A stretch of DNA of 64,000 nucleotides from JAPPLG01 sp965199935 (GTDB lineage: Bacteria > Bdellovibrionota > Bdellovibrionia > Bdellovibrionales > UBA1609): positions 124,001-188,000 of the forward strand of contig CBDATD010000002.1 in NCBI GenBank assembly GCA_965199935.1. The letters are read 5' to 3'. Shown here piece after piece: positions 37,436 to 45,898 of the stretch. A program made the translations under genes and the position numbers. Below the pieces are notes generated by a model, which had not been told where the DNA came from, searched no databases, and saw only the letters and a program-made list of their open reading frames with translations. Position 1 is the first letter of the stretch, and every line of letters starts with the position of its first letter.

Positions 37436-37861
37436 GTGAAAAAATTATTGTTGCTGATTGTTTTTTATTTTTCCAGTTCGGTTTGGGCTGTAGAGTACGG
37501 AACTTATGCCTGGACAGGAGTGGGCTGTAGAGATTCGTCGCTGAATGAAGACAGCCATGTGACAAAGGCTGTGTCCTCCAATCCTGTGGGGGTTTCCTAT
37601 GCTGTATTCAATATCAACAATGATGGAACAGCCAATATGCATGCTGTGATTGACGATAAAGAACAAAAATTTTCGGACCGTTACATGGAAGCGAGGGATA
37701 GAATTGACATTTTACTTTCCATGGGAGACCAGATTGCGGGGACTTTCACCCTTAATATTGTAAGGGACACTCTTGTCATTGTGGAAGAGGATGAAGAGGC
37801 TGCCGAAGAAATTTGTGGGTCTGATAAAAAGTATGTCTATGTTCTCGATAGAGTGAATTAA
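37436..37861 (+). CDS. Hypothetical exported protein
   Basis: A 141-residue protein from GTG 37436 behind AAGGGGGG, with a signal peptide (KKLLLLIVFYFSSSVWAVEY). The mature part looks like a small beta-rich domain (GTYAWTGVGCRDSSLNEDSH; AVFNINNDGTANMHAVID) with two cysteines that may pair. It resembles secreted hypothetical proteins of predatory bacteria in style only. It is cotranscribed with the lipoprotein upstream. Confidence 0.65.
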   Translation: MKKLLLLIVFYFSSSVWAVEYGTYAWTGVGCRDSSLNEDSHVTKAVSSNPVGVSYAVFNINNDGTANMHAVIDDKEQKFSDRYMEARDRIDILLSMGDQIAGTFTLNIVRDTLVIVEEDEEAAEEICGSDKKYVYVLDRVN

Positions 37862-37901
37862 ACCCAAATCCGGCTGGATGTTCAGGCATAGAGGAAAATC
37901 C

Positions 37902-37958
37902 GTCCATTTTTTAATACAGTAAAAAATAGACGAGTCCATTTTTTAATACAGTAAAAAA
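37902..37958 (+). promoter_or_regulatory. Direct repeat pair upstream of first DUF4143 ATPase
   Basis: Two perfect 25-base copies (GTCCATTTTTTAATACAGTA plus an A run) start at 37902 and 37934, 32 bases apart, ending 42 bases before the ATG at 38001. A possible -35 (TTGACT, 37964-37969) lies between them and the gene. The spacing is three helical turns, suitable for two protein dimers on one DNA face. Regulatory role is inferred. Confidence 0.55.
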
Positions 37959-38000
37959 CAGCCTTGACTGCTCTCAGCAGTATATGGTACAAGTGAACTC

Positions 38001-39149
38001 ATGAAGCGATGGATTGAACCTTATATTTTAAAAGATTTGTCTAAAAAAATGGTTTTTTTAGGAGGCCCCAGGCAGGCGGGAAAGACCACTTTGGCTCAGG
38101 CTCTCCTTAAGAATTTTCCCTATAAAAAATCTAAAAAGGGCTTGTATTTGAATTGGGATTTTGACGAAGACAGATCCTCTATTTTGAAAAAAAAGTGGGA
38201 TGAAGATCATCAAGTTATTGTGTTTGATGAGCTTCATAAATATAGATTTTGGAAAAACTGGATTAAAGGAGTGTATGACAAATATAAAGGGATGCATAAA
38301 TTTTTAATCACTGGGAGTGCAAGGCTTGATATGTATAAAAAGGGGGGAGATTCATTGTTGGGCCGTTACCATTATTGGAGGCTTCATCCCCTCACAATAG
38401 ATGAAAGACCTTCAAAGATGAGCCGTAAAGAGGCTTTTAAAAGATTGATGACAGTAGGAGGCTTTCCTGAGCCTTTTCTAGGAGGAAATGAACAGGAGGC
38501 CCGGCGGTGGAGAAGGGAGCGTTTTGACAGGATTTTAAAAGATGATATTAGAGATTTAGAATTTATAAAGAAAATTCAAGATTTAAGTTTGTTTGTGGAT
38601 GTATTACGCCGCAAAGTAAGCCAGCTTGTTATTTTGTCCAACATTGCAAAACAAATACAAATTTCTCCGAGAACAGCTCAGCTGTGGCTTTCTGCTTTAG
38701 GGCGTATGTATGTTTGTTTTTGTATTTATCCCTATACGAGGCATTTAGCTCGGGCCGTGAGAAAACCTCCAAAAGTTTATTTCTTCGATAACGGAGATGT
38801 CATTTCTGAAGACAATGAGGGTTCTCGTTTTGAGAATCTTGTGGCGGCTCATCTTATAAAAAAAATGCATTTTTGGGAGGATGCAAAAGGCTTCAATATG
38901 GATTTAAGGTATATTAGAGATAAAGAATCTAGAGAAGTGGATTTTATTATAATTAAGGAGGGTCGAGCGTGGGCTTTGGTGGAGGTAAAACTTTCGGATG
39001 ATAAAATTTCAAAGTCTCTTCTTTACTATTCTGAAAAGCTCAAACCTAAATATGCCATACAGATCACTGCAGATTTAAAACAAGAGTATAAGCAAAAAGG
39101 CTGTCGTGTTTTGCGTCTCGAAACAGCTTTGAAAGTTTTATTTGAATAG
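38001..39149 (+). CDS. AAA ATPase with DUF4143 domain (first copy)
   Basis: A 382-residue protein. N-terminal AAA_14 ATPase: Walker A GGPRQAGKTTLAQ (about 21-33) and Walker B-like VIVFDELHKYRFW; then GSARLDMYKKGGDSLLGRYH. The middle holds a winged-helix-like segment (ISPRTAQLWLSALGRM) and the C-terminus a PD-(D/E)XK-like DUF4143 part (REVDFIIIKEGRAWALVEVK). Families of this type are scattered in mobile regions of bacteria and archaea; their role is unsettled. Two further copies occur in this window (39.4 and 46.2-47.3 kb). It marks the start of the AT-rich accessory island. Confidence 0.85.
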   Translation: MKRWIEPYILKDLSKKMVFLGGPRQAGKTTLAQALLKNFPYKKSKKGLYLNWDFDEDRSSILKKKWDEDHQVIVFDELHKYRFWKNWIKGVYDKYKGMHKFLITGSARLDMYKKGGDSLLGRYHYWRLHPLTIDERPSKMSRKEAFKRLMTVGGFPEPFLGGNEQEARRWRRERFDRILKDDIRDLEFIKKIQDLSLFVDVLRRKVSQLVILSNIAKQIQISPRTAQLWLSALGRMYVCFCIYPYTRHLARAVRKPPKVYFFDNGDVISEDNEGSRFENLVAAHLIKKMHFWEDAKGFNMDLRYIRDKESREVDFIIIKEGRAWALVEVKLSDDKISKSLLYYSEKLKPKYAIQITADLKQEYKQKGCRVLRLETALKVLFE

Positions 39150-39167
39150 TTTAGAGGGAGATGGTGT

Positions 39168-39224
39168 TGTTTAGCGGTCTGCCCGCGGGCAGGCAAAACA
39201 AACTGATAGTCAGTGTATCGGATA
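39168..39224 (+). pseudogene. Remnant of an Rpn-type nuclease gene
   Basis: In frame this reads LFSGLPAGRQNKLIVSVSDK, nearly the same as LSSDRQNKLIASVSD in the intact Rpn gene at 42.6-43.7 kb. The remnant has an extra stretch forming the perfect palindrome CTGCCCGCGGGCAG (39179-39192). No other part of the gene is left, so it is a relic of another copy. Confidence 0.6.
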
Positions 39225-39343
39225 AAGATACAGTCCCTTTGTCAATTTAGAGTGGGGCCAATTGTCAATTTCACAGAGGGGCAGTTGTTTTTTCCTCTTC
39301 TAGCGGCGCCTGAACCTTGATATAGAAAAACTGCATTTTTTGC

Positions 39344-39404
39344 TGATTTTTCACAAAAATGCACGAAAATTGTTGATTTTTTCACAAAAATACACGAAAA
39401 TTGT
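39344..39404 (+). promoter_or_regulatory. Tandem repeat pair upstream of second DUF4143 ATPase
   Basis: Two near-identical 30-31-base copies (TGATTTTTCACAAAAATGCA... and TGATTTTTTCACAAAAATAC...) are directly adjacent, at 39344-39373 and 39374-39404. They end seven bases before the likely ATG at 39412. Probably an operator or an AT-rich promoter duplication; the parallel with the other two ATPase genes supports a regulatory role. Confidence 0.5.
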
Positions 39405-39411
39405 GATTACT

Positions 39412-40570
39412 ATGTACAAAAATCGAATTATTGATATTTCTGAAGATAAGAATATCCTCTTTTTTTGGTGTTCGAGGAAGCGGTAAAACAAAGCTTTTAA
39501 AACGTCTTTTTCCTTCAGCTCTGTACATTGATCTTTTAGATGAGACTCTTTATCAAGACTACCTCTCTAATATTGGGAAGTTTTATGAAACAGTCAGTGG
39601 TTTTAAAAATGACGGCTTGGTTATTGTGGATGAAGTTCAAAAAATGCCTAACCTGTTAAATGAGGTTCATCGGCTTATTGAATCTTCTCAGCGGCGATTT
39701 ATTTTGACCGGATCTAGCGCAAGAAAAATTAAAAGCAGGGGAGTAAACCTTTTAGGAGGTCGAGCGGGTATAAAGCATCTTCACCCTTTCACTCCAGAAG
39801 AGCTGGGAGAGGATTTTAATTTAGATCAAGCTTTGCGTTATGGTTTAATTCCCATTGTATGGTCTTCTCATGACAGGGATGACAAACTAAAAGATTATGC
39901 TGAAACCTATCTTAAAGAGGAGATAAAAGCAGAAGCTTTAGTAAGGCATTTGCCTAGTTTTGTGCGTTTTTTACAAACGGCTGGTTTGTATCATGGGCAG
40001 GTTGTCAATATGAGTGCAGTTGCAAGAGAGTCTCAAATTTCAAGAGACTATGTGCGTGAGTTTTTCTCTATTTTAGAAGATACAATGCTGGGGTTTTTTC
40101 TTCCCGCTTATTATCCAAAGCTTCGTTTGAGAGAGCAAAAGAGTTACAAATTTTATTTGATTGATCCGGGTCTAGCGCGTGCTTTAAAGAAAAACTTTGG
40201 CCCTGTATCGACTGAGGAGAAAGGATTTCTTTTTGAAGGGCTTATGGCTCAGCTGTTGAGGACTTATAAAGACTACCGTGGTCTTTGTGAAGATATTTAT
40301 TATTGGTCTTCTTTAGGGTCAAAACAGACAGAAGTAGATTTTCTTTTAAAAAGGGGGGAGGAATTAATAGCCATTGAAGCTAAAGCCAAAAATGACGTTT
40401 CTTCTCAGGATTACAAGGGGCTTAAAGCTATTGGTGAATTACCGGGTGTTAAAAGGAGAATTGTAGTTTACTTAGGAAAGACTATAAGAAAAACCCAAGA
40501 AGGCATTGAAATTTGGCCCTTTGATTTCTTTTGCCAAAACCTAAAAGAAAATTTTAAATCTAGTATTTAA
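39412..40570 (+). pseudogene. AAA ATPase with DUF4143 domain (second copy), frameshifted N-terminus
   Basis: The likely start ATG 39412 reads MYKNRIIDISEDKNILFF and then meets a T7 run (39460-39466). Removing one T joins it to GVRGSGKTKLLKRLFPS, the Walker A motif, in the frame that runs to 40570. The rest is intact: Walker B GLVIVDEVQKMPN, ILTGSSARKIKSRGVNLLGG, and a DUF4143/PD-(D/E)XK-like tail (GSKQTEVDFLLKRGEELIAI). Without the repair, translation would have to begin at TTG 39431 just before the P-loop. It is a distinct subfamily from the other two ATPases. Frameshift or sequencing error are both possible. Confidence 0.75.
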
Positions 40571-40919
40571 TGTTCTCCTAACTCTGTGCAAACCTCATAG
40601 ATGCAGTTCATTTGTCAGCTTGGGGAGGAGTCGTGGACTGCATCTCTTTAAGGGAGCAATCCAATCAGAGGGCGAGTTTTTATCCCAGTTCTTTAGTCTA
40701 TTTATGCCAATTAATTTAGGAGATATAGTTTTTCTATTTGATAATCAATTTTTTTAAAATTTTTTTCTGTTAAGATTAAAAACTTGAGAATATATAAGTT
40801 TTACCTATCATATCTTCACCTGTAAAAAATTAACTAATACGTAGATAAACTTATTGTTGTATTTTTTGTTAAAATTTGGCAACCTCAGTTTCGCGGGTTG
40901 GTGTCATTGGAGGGTATAA
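40571..40919. other. AT-rich gap without a recognised gene
   Basis: No convincing coding region. It contains a 9-base perfect inverted repeat (AGATGCAGT 40599-40607, ACTGCATCT 40637-40645) with a 29-base loop, followed by very AT-rich DNA, probably promoter region for the small gene at 40920. Confidence 0.4.
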
Positions 40920-41105
40920 ATGCCGGAGAAAGAGAAAGGTAAAAAGAATTTAATATTTAATTGGCTTGCAAAAGGAACTCGAGCTGAACCGTGGCCTACA
41001 GCTGAAGAAGTTGTTGAAAGCGATGAATTTAAGAAACTTCAGGAAATTGGCAAACGCCTGGTGCGGAACCGTAGCAATGACAATAAAAACGAAACCTCAA
41101 AATGA
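40920..41105 (+). CDS. Hypothetical small charged protein
   Basis: A 61-residue, charged protein (MPEKEKGKKNLIFNWLAKGT ... EEVVESDEFKKLQEIGKRLV) with GGAGGG seven bases before the ATG, the best ribosome site in the neighbourhood. No domain recognised. The stop overlaps an ATG (AATGAG) but nothing convincing follows for 290 bases. Confidence 0.5.
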   Translation: MPEKEKGKKNLIFNWLAKGTRAEPWPTAEEVVESDEFKKLQEIGKRLVRNRSNDNKNETSK

Positions 41106-41397
41106 GTGTCGAAAACTCCCTACAGGGCATTCTCCTCCAATACCTCCAAAATAAAAATCACTCACACCGACATCCTGATTTTTTACTCTTTCTACATTGT
41201 CTCAAAGATATGTTCCAAACTCATACCTAGACTATATAAATTTTACATCTTTGATAAAAAAAAGAAATAGTCTAGTTTATTATCAGATTTCAACTTTTCA
41301 ACTTTGTTTCTCATTTACATTTTTATGTATAATTTACAGTGGTGGTCCACTCTCTCAACTTCTTGTGATACACTGGCGGTTCTTTGGAGAATGATCT

Positions 41398-41634
41398 ATG
41401 AATAAAAAAACATTTGGCGGTGTGATTTCATTTGCCTGTAGAAAAAAGAAGTTGAATCAAAAACAACTTGCTGAAAAAATTATTCGCGAAGACGGTGATC
41501 CTATTTCACCCCAATATTTGAACGACATTGAATATGACAGACGAAGCCCATATGTAAGGATGGGATATGAAGGCCACCCTGGAGGCAGGGATGATCAAGG
41601 CAGTTTATGGAGTGTTTACACTTTTGAGCATTGA
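41398..41634 (+). pseudogene. XRE-type HTH regulator, N-terminal domain then disrupted
   Basis: The first 50 residues form a Cro/CI-type HTH (FACRKKKLNQKQLAEKIIRE, then ISPQYLNDIEYDRRSP), typical of XRE repressors. After DRRSP the frame continues only 27 residues of unlikely sequence and stops, so the rest of the gene seems lost by deletion or frameshift. It sits just upstream of a possible nuclease gene, the arrangement of a controller protein in restriction loci, but no methyltransferase is present. Confidence 0.6.
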
Positions 41635-41696
41635 CCTTATATTATTGATATTGCCAATTAAATTTGTGTTTGTTCTTCTTAAAAAAGAGGAAGCTT

Positions 41697-42443
41697 GTGA
41701 GAAGATTAAAAGATCTGGGAGAAGAAAAACTTATTGATCAATTCAAGAACAAATTATCATTAACTTCTTTTGTAGAAAAGAAGAAAAATTTATCTGATTA
41801 TTTAGATAAAATTCCGTTTGTAGAAAAACGAAAAGGAGGAGAAGGAGAACAATCTTATGTGGAAATTTGTACTTTTCTCAAACTAGGAATTCATTATAAA
41901 GCTTCACATTTGAAATGGACTGGTGGCCAACTGGAAGGAAATGAGTTTGATGGAATATTATATTTTGATCAAGGTGAACAAAAAATTGAAATATCTGCAT
42001 TGATTAACCCGGAAGAAATGAAGGATTATAGAAAAAAGTCCGGACATCAAGAGATTCCAAGAAGTATTGTAAAATCAATGAAAGAAATGAATGTTTCTGA
42101 AGATTTCCTTAGAAAATATTGGAAGTCCTATAAAAATCTAGAGGAGTCTTATTTGGGGTGTCCCACAACCATAGTAGAAGATTTTATATATGAGAGGTTG
42201 GTTTCTATTTTCAAAAAGAAAAATAACAAAAAATACAAAGGGTTTTGGCTTGTTATTTCTTATGAACCTAATTTCTCTTTAGAATATTTTAGCGATGACT
42301 GTATTAAAAAATATATTTTCAAAAAAATAAAAAGTGACAATAACTTCAAACATCTAAAAGATATTTTTAAAAAAATAATCTTCCTGCCATATCACGAAGT
42401 AAAGGGGCATAAAATTTTTGAATTGGATAAACCTTATTTTTGA
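41697..42443 (+). CDS. Hypothetical protein, possible PD-(D/E)XK-like nuclease
   Basis: About 248 residues from GTG 41697 with GAGGA just upstream (the frame is open from 41664). A pattern EICTFLKLGIHYKASHL ... EFDGILYFDQGEQKIEISAL has the order of a PD-(D/E)XK nuclease core (Glu, Asp, then ExS in place of ExK), so a nuclease or inactive relative is possible but unproven. A decayed second copy lies at 61.45-61.96 kb with the same RBS-GTG context (GCTTGTGARAAG), supporting this start. An XRE fragment precedes it. Confidence 0.55.
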   Translation: MRRLKDLGEEKLIDQFKNKLSLTSFVEKKKNLSDYLDKIPFVEKRKGGEGEQSYVEICTFLKLGIHYKASHLKWTGGQLEGNEFDGILYFDQGEQKIEISALINPEEMKDYRKKSGHQEIPRSIVKSMKEMNVSEDFLRKYWKSYKNLEESYLGCPTTIVEDFIYERLVSIFKKKNNKKYKGFWLVISYEPNFSLEYFSDDCIKKYIFKKIKSDNNFKHLKDIFKKIIFLPYHEVKGHKIFELDKPYF

Positions 42444-42605
42444 AGGCGAGCGATATAGGAGTTACAAAGATGTGAGTTCTTATATGGGATCTGTGTTGAA
42501 AAGAGGAACATATTTTTACTAGATTCATCAAAGAAAAAACTTGTCTTCTGTCCAAATCCTCTTAGAATGAAGCTTTTACTCTGTCAGCAGAAGGGTTAGT
42601 TTTTT

Positions 42606-43658
42606 ATGTCAAAATCAAGCAAGCCCAAGAGCTTAAAATCTCAAATCGCCAAAAAATCTGTTAATCATCATGATTTATTTTTCAAAAGTTTTTACTCTAA
42701 GCCTGATTTTGCTTTGGAGCTGTTTCAGCTTATTTTCCATAAAGAGGAATTGAAAGCCTATAATTGGAAGCATTTAAAAACAGAAAAGGACAGCTTAAAG
42801 GAAAAAAGAGCTGATCTTGTCTTTTCTGTGCCTTTGAAGGCGAAACCAAACAACAGAGTTAAAATTTTCATCCTGTTAGAACACAAATCCTATTACGACC
42901 CAGGTCTTTTCAGCCAGCTTTTGTACTATCAAACCATGCTTCATGAGGAAAGCCTTAAGTCCGGTTCTATCTCTCCTATTATCCCGGTAGTGTTCTATCA
43001 TGGAAAAATCCCATGGAAATGGGCAAAAACCTTTCAGGAAACAGCCTACAAAGGCTTTCTCTCAAAAATTCCTGCTAGATCTAGAAAAAATATGTTAAAT
43101 TATGGGATAAAGCTGTTGGATGTTCATGATTTGAAGCTGAAGGGAGTTTTTAGAAATAAGAGCTTTAAAAGTCGCGGTGCCTTGTATTTGTTGCGTCGGA
43201 TATGGAATATAAAGCTTACTAGAGCTGAGTTAAAAGAGGTGCTGGCGCTGTTTGGTGATTTGTCTAGCGACAGGCAAAATAAGCTGATAGCCAGTGTATC
43301 GGATTATTTGAGGTCGGTGCTGAAAGCTGGCAAAGAGTTTAAAAAGCTGTGGCAAACTGTGGAGAAAGAACTTATAGAACAGGGTATTTTTAAAAAAGGA
43401 GGTTATATGGATACATTGCAATATGTTGAAGAAAGAGGTCGTATAAAGGGTTTGCGAAAAGGCCGTCAGGAAGGCCGTCAGGAAGGCCGTCAAGAAGGCC
43501 GTCAGGAAGGCCGTCAAGAAGGCCGGAAGGAAGGCCATCAAGAAGGCCGTCAGGAAGTGATTTTAAATATGCTGAAGAAAAAGGCTGACATAAATTTTAT
43601 CTCAGAGGTAACTGGGCTGCCTGTGAAAGAGATTAAAAAGCTCAAAAACGGCTCTTAA
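42606..43658 (+). CDS. Rpn-family recombination-promoting nuclease / PD-(D/E)XK transposase-like
   Basis: A 350-residue protein. The N-terminal Rpn/transposase_31-type domain starts HHDLFFKSFYSKPDFALELF, with the nuclease core RADLVFSVPL and ILLEHKSYYDPGLFSQLLYY (Asp then Glu-x-Lys). Near the C-terminus is a run of GRQEGRQE repeats from a 12-base tandem repeat (43459-43554), then a short helical end (MLKKKADINFISEVTGLPVK). Rpn proteins cut DNA and promote RecA-independent recombination. Length-variable GRxEG tracts near the C-terminus are typical. A relic of a second copy is at 39.17 kb. Confidence 0.88.
   Translation: MSKSSKPKSLKSQIAKKSVNHHDLFFKSFYSKPDFALELFQLIFHKEELKAYNWKHLKTEKDSLKEKRADLVFSVPLKAKPNNRVKIFILLEHKSYYDPGLFSQLLYYQTMLHEESLKSGSISPIIPVVFYHGKIPWKWAKTFQETAYKGFLSKIPARSRKNMLNYGIKLLDVHDLKLKGVFRNKSFKSRGALYLLRRIWNIKLTRAELKEVLALFGDLSSDRQNKLIASVSDYLRSVLKAGKEFKKLWQTVEKELIEQGIFKKGGYMDTLQYVEERGRIKGLRKGRQEGRQEGRQEGRQEGRQEGRKEGHQEGRQEVILNMLKKKADINFISEVTGLPVKEIKKLKNGS
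43459..43554 (+). repeat. 12-base in-frame tandem repeat in Rpn gene
   Basis: About eight copies of a 12-base unit close to CGTCAGGAAGGC encode repeating GRQE residues, with one copy diverged to GGCCGGAAGGAA and one to GGCCATCAAGAA. Copy number can change in multiples of four residues without breaking the frame. Confidence 0.85.
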
Positions 43659-43665
43659 AAATCAA

Positions 43666-43749
43666 TTACTTAGAATCATATATCAGTTGCTGCATATTGC
43701 AGTCAGAGCTGTCAAATTTTTCATCGGTTTCATGGTAAGGGCAGTCATC
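43666..43749 (-). pseudogene. Tail-gene fragment F1 (Asp/Cys-rich C-terminus)
   Basis: On the minus strand this reads DDCPYHETDEKFDSSDCN followed by a short end and TAA. It matches the DCPYYEADE...NC core of the fragments at 59.7-59.9 and 61.0-61.2 kb. It is a stub of a larger gene, located between the Rpn gene and the toxin-antitoxin genes. Confidence 0.6.
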
Positions 43750-43830
43750 TCACTTTCTCTTTCAAAAATAACCATATATTAGGTTATTTCAGAGATAAAT
43801 TCTTTAATTTGATAAAATTCACATAGATTA

Positions 43831-43859
43831 TTGACAAACTACATATTTTTATGTAGTAT
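43831..43859 (+). promoter_or_regulatory. Promoter/operator of the toxin-antitoxin pair
   Basis: TTGACA (43831-43836) and TAGTAT (43854-43859) are 17 bases apart. Between and over the -10 lies the palindrome ACTACAT-atttttt-ATGTAGT (43838-43844 / 43851-43857), suited to binding of an HTH antitoxin. If this promoter is used, the mRNA begins near ATG 43866 and would be almost leaderless. Confidence 0.55.
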
Positions 43860-44214
43860 ATGTTGATGAATGATGTGGCAGTTAAAAAGATTGATTATTA
43901 TGCGACGAGGGGAGGGAGAGAGCCGTTTTTAGAGTGGATAAATGGTTTAGATGTGAAAACACAAATTATCGTTGATCGTTGCATTCAGAGGGTTGTACAG
44001 GGTTGTACAGGGTGGTGCTAAAAAATCTATCAGAAATTTAAAGGATGGAGTATTTGAAATGAAAATTCCTTATGCAGGGGGATTAAGAGTTTATTTTGCA
44101 AAATATAAAAATGAGGGTATTCTTTTGTTGATCGGAGGAGATAAGGGTACACAGCAGAAAGACATACGGAAGGCAAAAAAATATTGGAGGTGCTATTATG
44201 GCAAACAGACATAA
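43860..44214 (+). pseudogene. RelE/HigB-type toxin broken by a 10-bp duplication
   Basis: The first frame (MLMNDVAVKKIDYYATRGGR ... EPFLEWINGLDVKTQIIVDR) stops at 44019. A perfect tandem duplication of GGTTGTACAG (43991-44000 and 44001-44010) shifts the frame; dropping one copy gives a continuous protein through IQRVVQGGAKKSIRNLKDGV to the end at 44214 (GGDKGTQQKDIRKAKKYW). The corrected protein of about 114 residues is a Gp49/HigB-like RelE-superfamily toxin, which cleaves ribosome-bound mRNA. It overlaps the antitoxin start by 17 bases, the usual coupling. Confidence 0.85.
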
Positions 44215-44521
44215 AAGTTATGATGAAGTATTGGCGAAGAAATTTAAAAATCTGAGGTACGCCCAAGGATATCTTATTCATATTCTTGAAAAAGAAAAGT
44301 TACCGGTAGAAAAAGCTCTTCGTGAGACAATTAAAGCTATGGGGCTCAAAGAATTCTCTAATAAATCTGGTTTGTCGATTCAGGCTGTCTCCGACTTTGT
44401 GGCTAAGAGGCAGAAGTGGAGTATTGACAAGCTTTCAATTTGCATTAAGAAGGTGTTTCGTTTAAAGATCAAGTTATCTCTTGAAATTCCTAAATCTATC
44501 AAATCCACCAAAGTCGCTTGA
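44198..44521 (+). CDS. HTH antitoxin of RelE/HigB-type pair
   Basis: A 107-residue addiction-module antidote protein with an HTH (MGLKEFSNKSGLSIQAVSDF) in its second half, preceded by the family's helical start (YLIHILEKEKLPVEKALRET). GGAGG lies before ATG 44198. It should bind the toxin and repress the operon through the palindrome at 43838-43857. The frame is intact although the toxin gene is frameshifted, so the cell keeps a free antitoxin. Confidence 0.85.
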   Translation: MANRHKSYDEVLAKKFKNLRYAQGYLIHILEKEKLPVEKALRETIKAMGLKEFSNKSGLSIQAVSDFVAKRQKWSIDKLSICIKKVFRLKIKLSLEIPKSIKSTKVA

Positions 44522-44644
44522 ACTATTGTTTTTGCAGAGTTATTTTGCGTGGGAGTTTTTAAAGTTCTCATTCTCTTGATTGTCGAGTCGTTGGAGAGGT
44601 GTTTTCTGAGGCCGCCGAATATTTGGATTTATATTGTATATTTC

Positions 44645-45013
44645 TTAAAAACAAATCACAATCCTCCCTGCGGTGAAAAATAAAGTGGAAAATTTTGACC
44701 GCAAATAACTAACAAAAGCTTCAGCTACTTCCAAAGGTCCCCCAGGAGTATGGAGAATCAAATCTAATTTAGAACCAGAAAGACCATGAATGACCTCCAT
44801 AAGACCTTGTAAATCTTCATCAGAAATACTCAAAAAAGAAGGAGGTACATCAGGTTTGGATGTCCAACAAGATGCATAAAGAATTGTATTGCGTTTTGTT
44901 AAATCAAAGACTGCTTTTAAATATTTACGACGAACAAAATCAAATGAAGATTTGACACCCGGCTGTTGAGTAGTTTCGTGTAATTCTTTGAGAATTTCAC
45001 TCCATGTTGGCAT
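44645..45013 (-). pseudogene. Truncated SDH_sah/ClpP-like serine proteinase gene
   Basis: A 122-residue frame with the N-terminal half of a serine-dehydrogenase-proteinase (SDH_sah, ClpP-crotonase fold) protein: LDLILHTPGGPLEVAEAFVS is the typical oxyanion region. The family continues with a catalytic Ser-containing segment (usually SAATMIA-like), but here the sequence turns into an unrelated short end (FFTAGRIVICF) and stops. The 3' half is lost, so it should be inactive. A small gene precedes it on the same strand. Confidence 0.65.
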
Positions 45014-45030
45014 TCAGTGTTTTACCTTTC

Positions 45031-45237
45031 TCAGAAAAATATAGGTTCTGATGAATCCGAATTAGTAACCTTATAGGCAGAATTGTTAATAACTTGATGG
45101 GCCTGTTCTGCTTCATGGCTTTCTTGCCAAAGGTTATAAACAGTCATCATTTCTTTAACACCTGGTCGATCAAGAGACTTCTTTCTTAACTCAGCGTGTC
45201 TTTTTGCCCTATTCTTTGGTACATCATATTTCCCCAT
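45031..45237 (-). CDS. Hypothetical small protein upstream of ClpP-like remnant
   Basis: A 68-residue charged protein (MGKYDVPKNRAKRHAELRKK, then MMTVYNLWQESHEAEQAH). It ends 17 bases before the truncated SDH_sah gene and is probably its operon partner. I do not recognise a domain. Confidence 0.45.
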   Translation of the reverse strand: MGKYDVPKNRAKRHAELRKKSLDRPGVKEMMTVYNLWQESHEAEQAHQVINNSAYKVTNSDSSEPIFF

Positions 45238-45485
45238 AAATTCCCTTTTACTTATGTAATCCCAGATCTAAATCTAAAAAACCCCTGAAATGGCTTTTTA
45301 ATACGGAAATTTCACTTACAAATTGTCGGTATATCGCTTTGATATGTAAAAAGCAATAAAAAAAAGAGCTGAAAAATGTTTTAAAAACAGCTTAACAAAA
45401 AAACGTCCTAAAATCGAATTTTTTTAAATATCACTCCTATTTGCCATAATAACAGGCCATTTTTAGATCAACACTTTGGACTTAG
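45238..45485. other. AT-rich gap without a recognised gene
   Basis: No coding signal is seen. The sequence is dominated by A/T runs. It separates the ClpP-like remnant from the transposase remnant. Confidence 0.4.
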
Positions 45486-45898
45486 TTAGAGGAGTAATAT
45501 ATACCAGCTCTTATAATGCTCCTCTAGCCTCTTTAAACGATGGGATTTTGTAGTTAAATTATGTCTTAGCCAGACCCCTTTGACTCCTCCTTCACTAACC
45601 ATATAGCCTTCCTGTTTTAACTCATTGGATACCCTTTGTTGACCTGCTACAGGGTTTTGCAAAGAATAATCCAAATCCTTTGTTCAATTTCAAGACTCAC
45701 TCTGTCAGATATTTTAGGCTTAGATTTCGACTTAGCTATTAGTCCTGATAAACCCTCTTCTTTTAGAGTCCCTTTTATATCGTAGTAATGCTGGCGGCTG
45801 ACTCCTAGTCTTCGGCAGGCTTCCGATATATTTCCCAAAACTTTTCCTAATTCTACTATATTTGTTTTTCTATTTATAATATACTGCTCTTGTGTCAT
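45486..45898 (-). mobile_element. IS481-type transposase remnant, frameshifted
   Basis: The N-terminal HTH (ELGKVLGNISEACRRLGVSRQ) and linker (SDRVSLEIEQRI) are in one frame from ATG 45898. The following part (NPVAGQQRVSNELKQEGYMV ... KGVWLRHNL) is in another. Adding one T in ATTTGG near 45671 joins them. The catalytic DDE part that should follow is missing; the end changes into unrelated DNA near 45490. An imperfect palindrome AGCCCGG...CTGGGCT at about 45952-45975 may be close to one original end. Confidence 0.75.

Noticed and set aside
40599..40645. Intrinsic terminator after the second DUF4143 gene
   Set aside because: The 9-base inverted repeat has a 29-base loop and no T run directly after it.
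43230..43541. Minus-strand frame with repeated FLTA residues opposite the Rpn gene
   Set aside because: It is the complement of the 12-base GRQE repeat.
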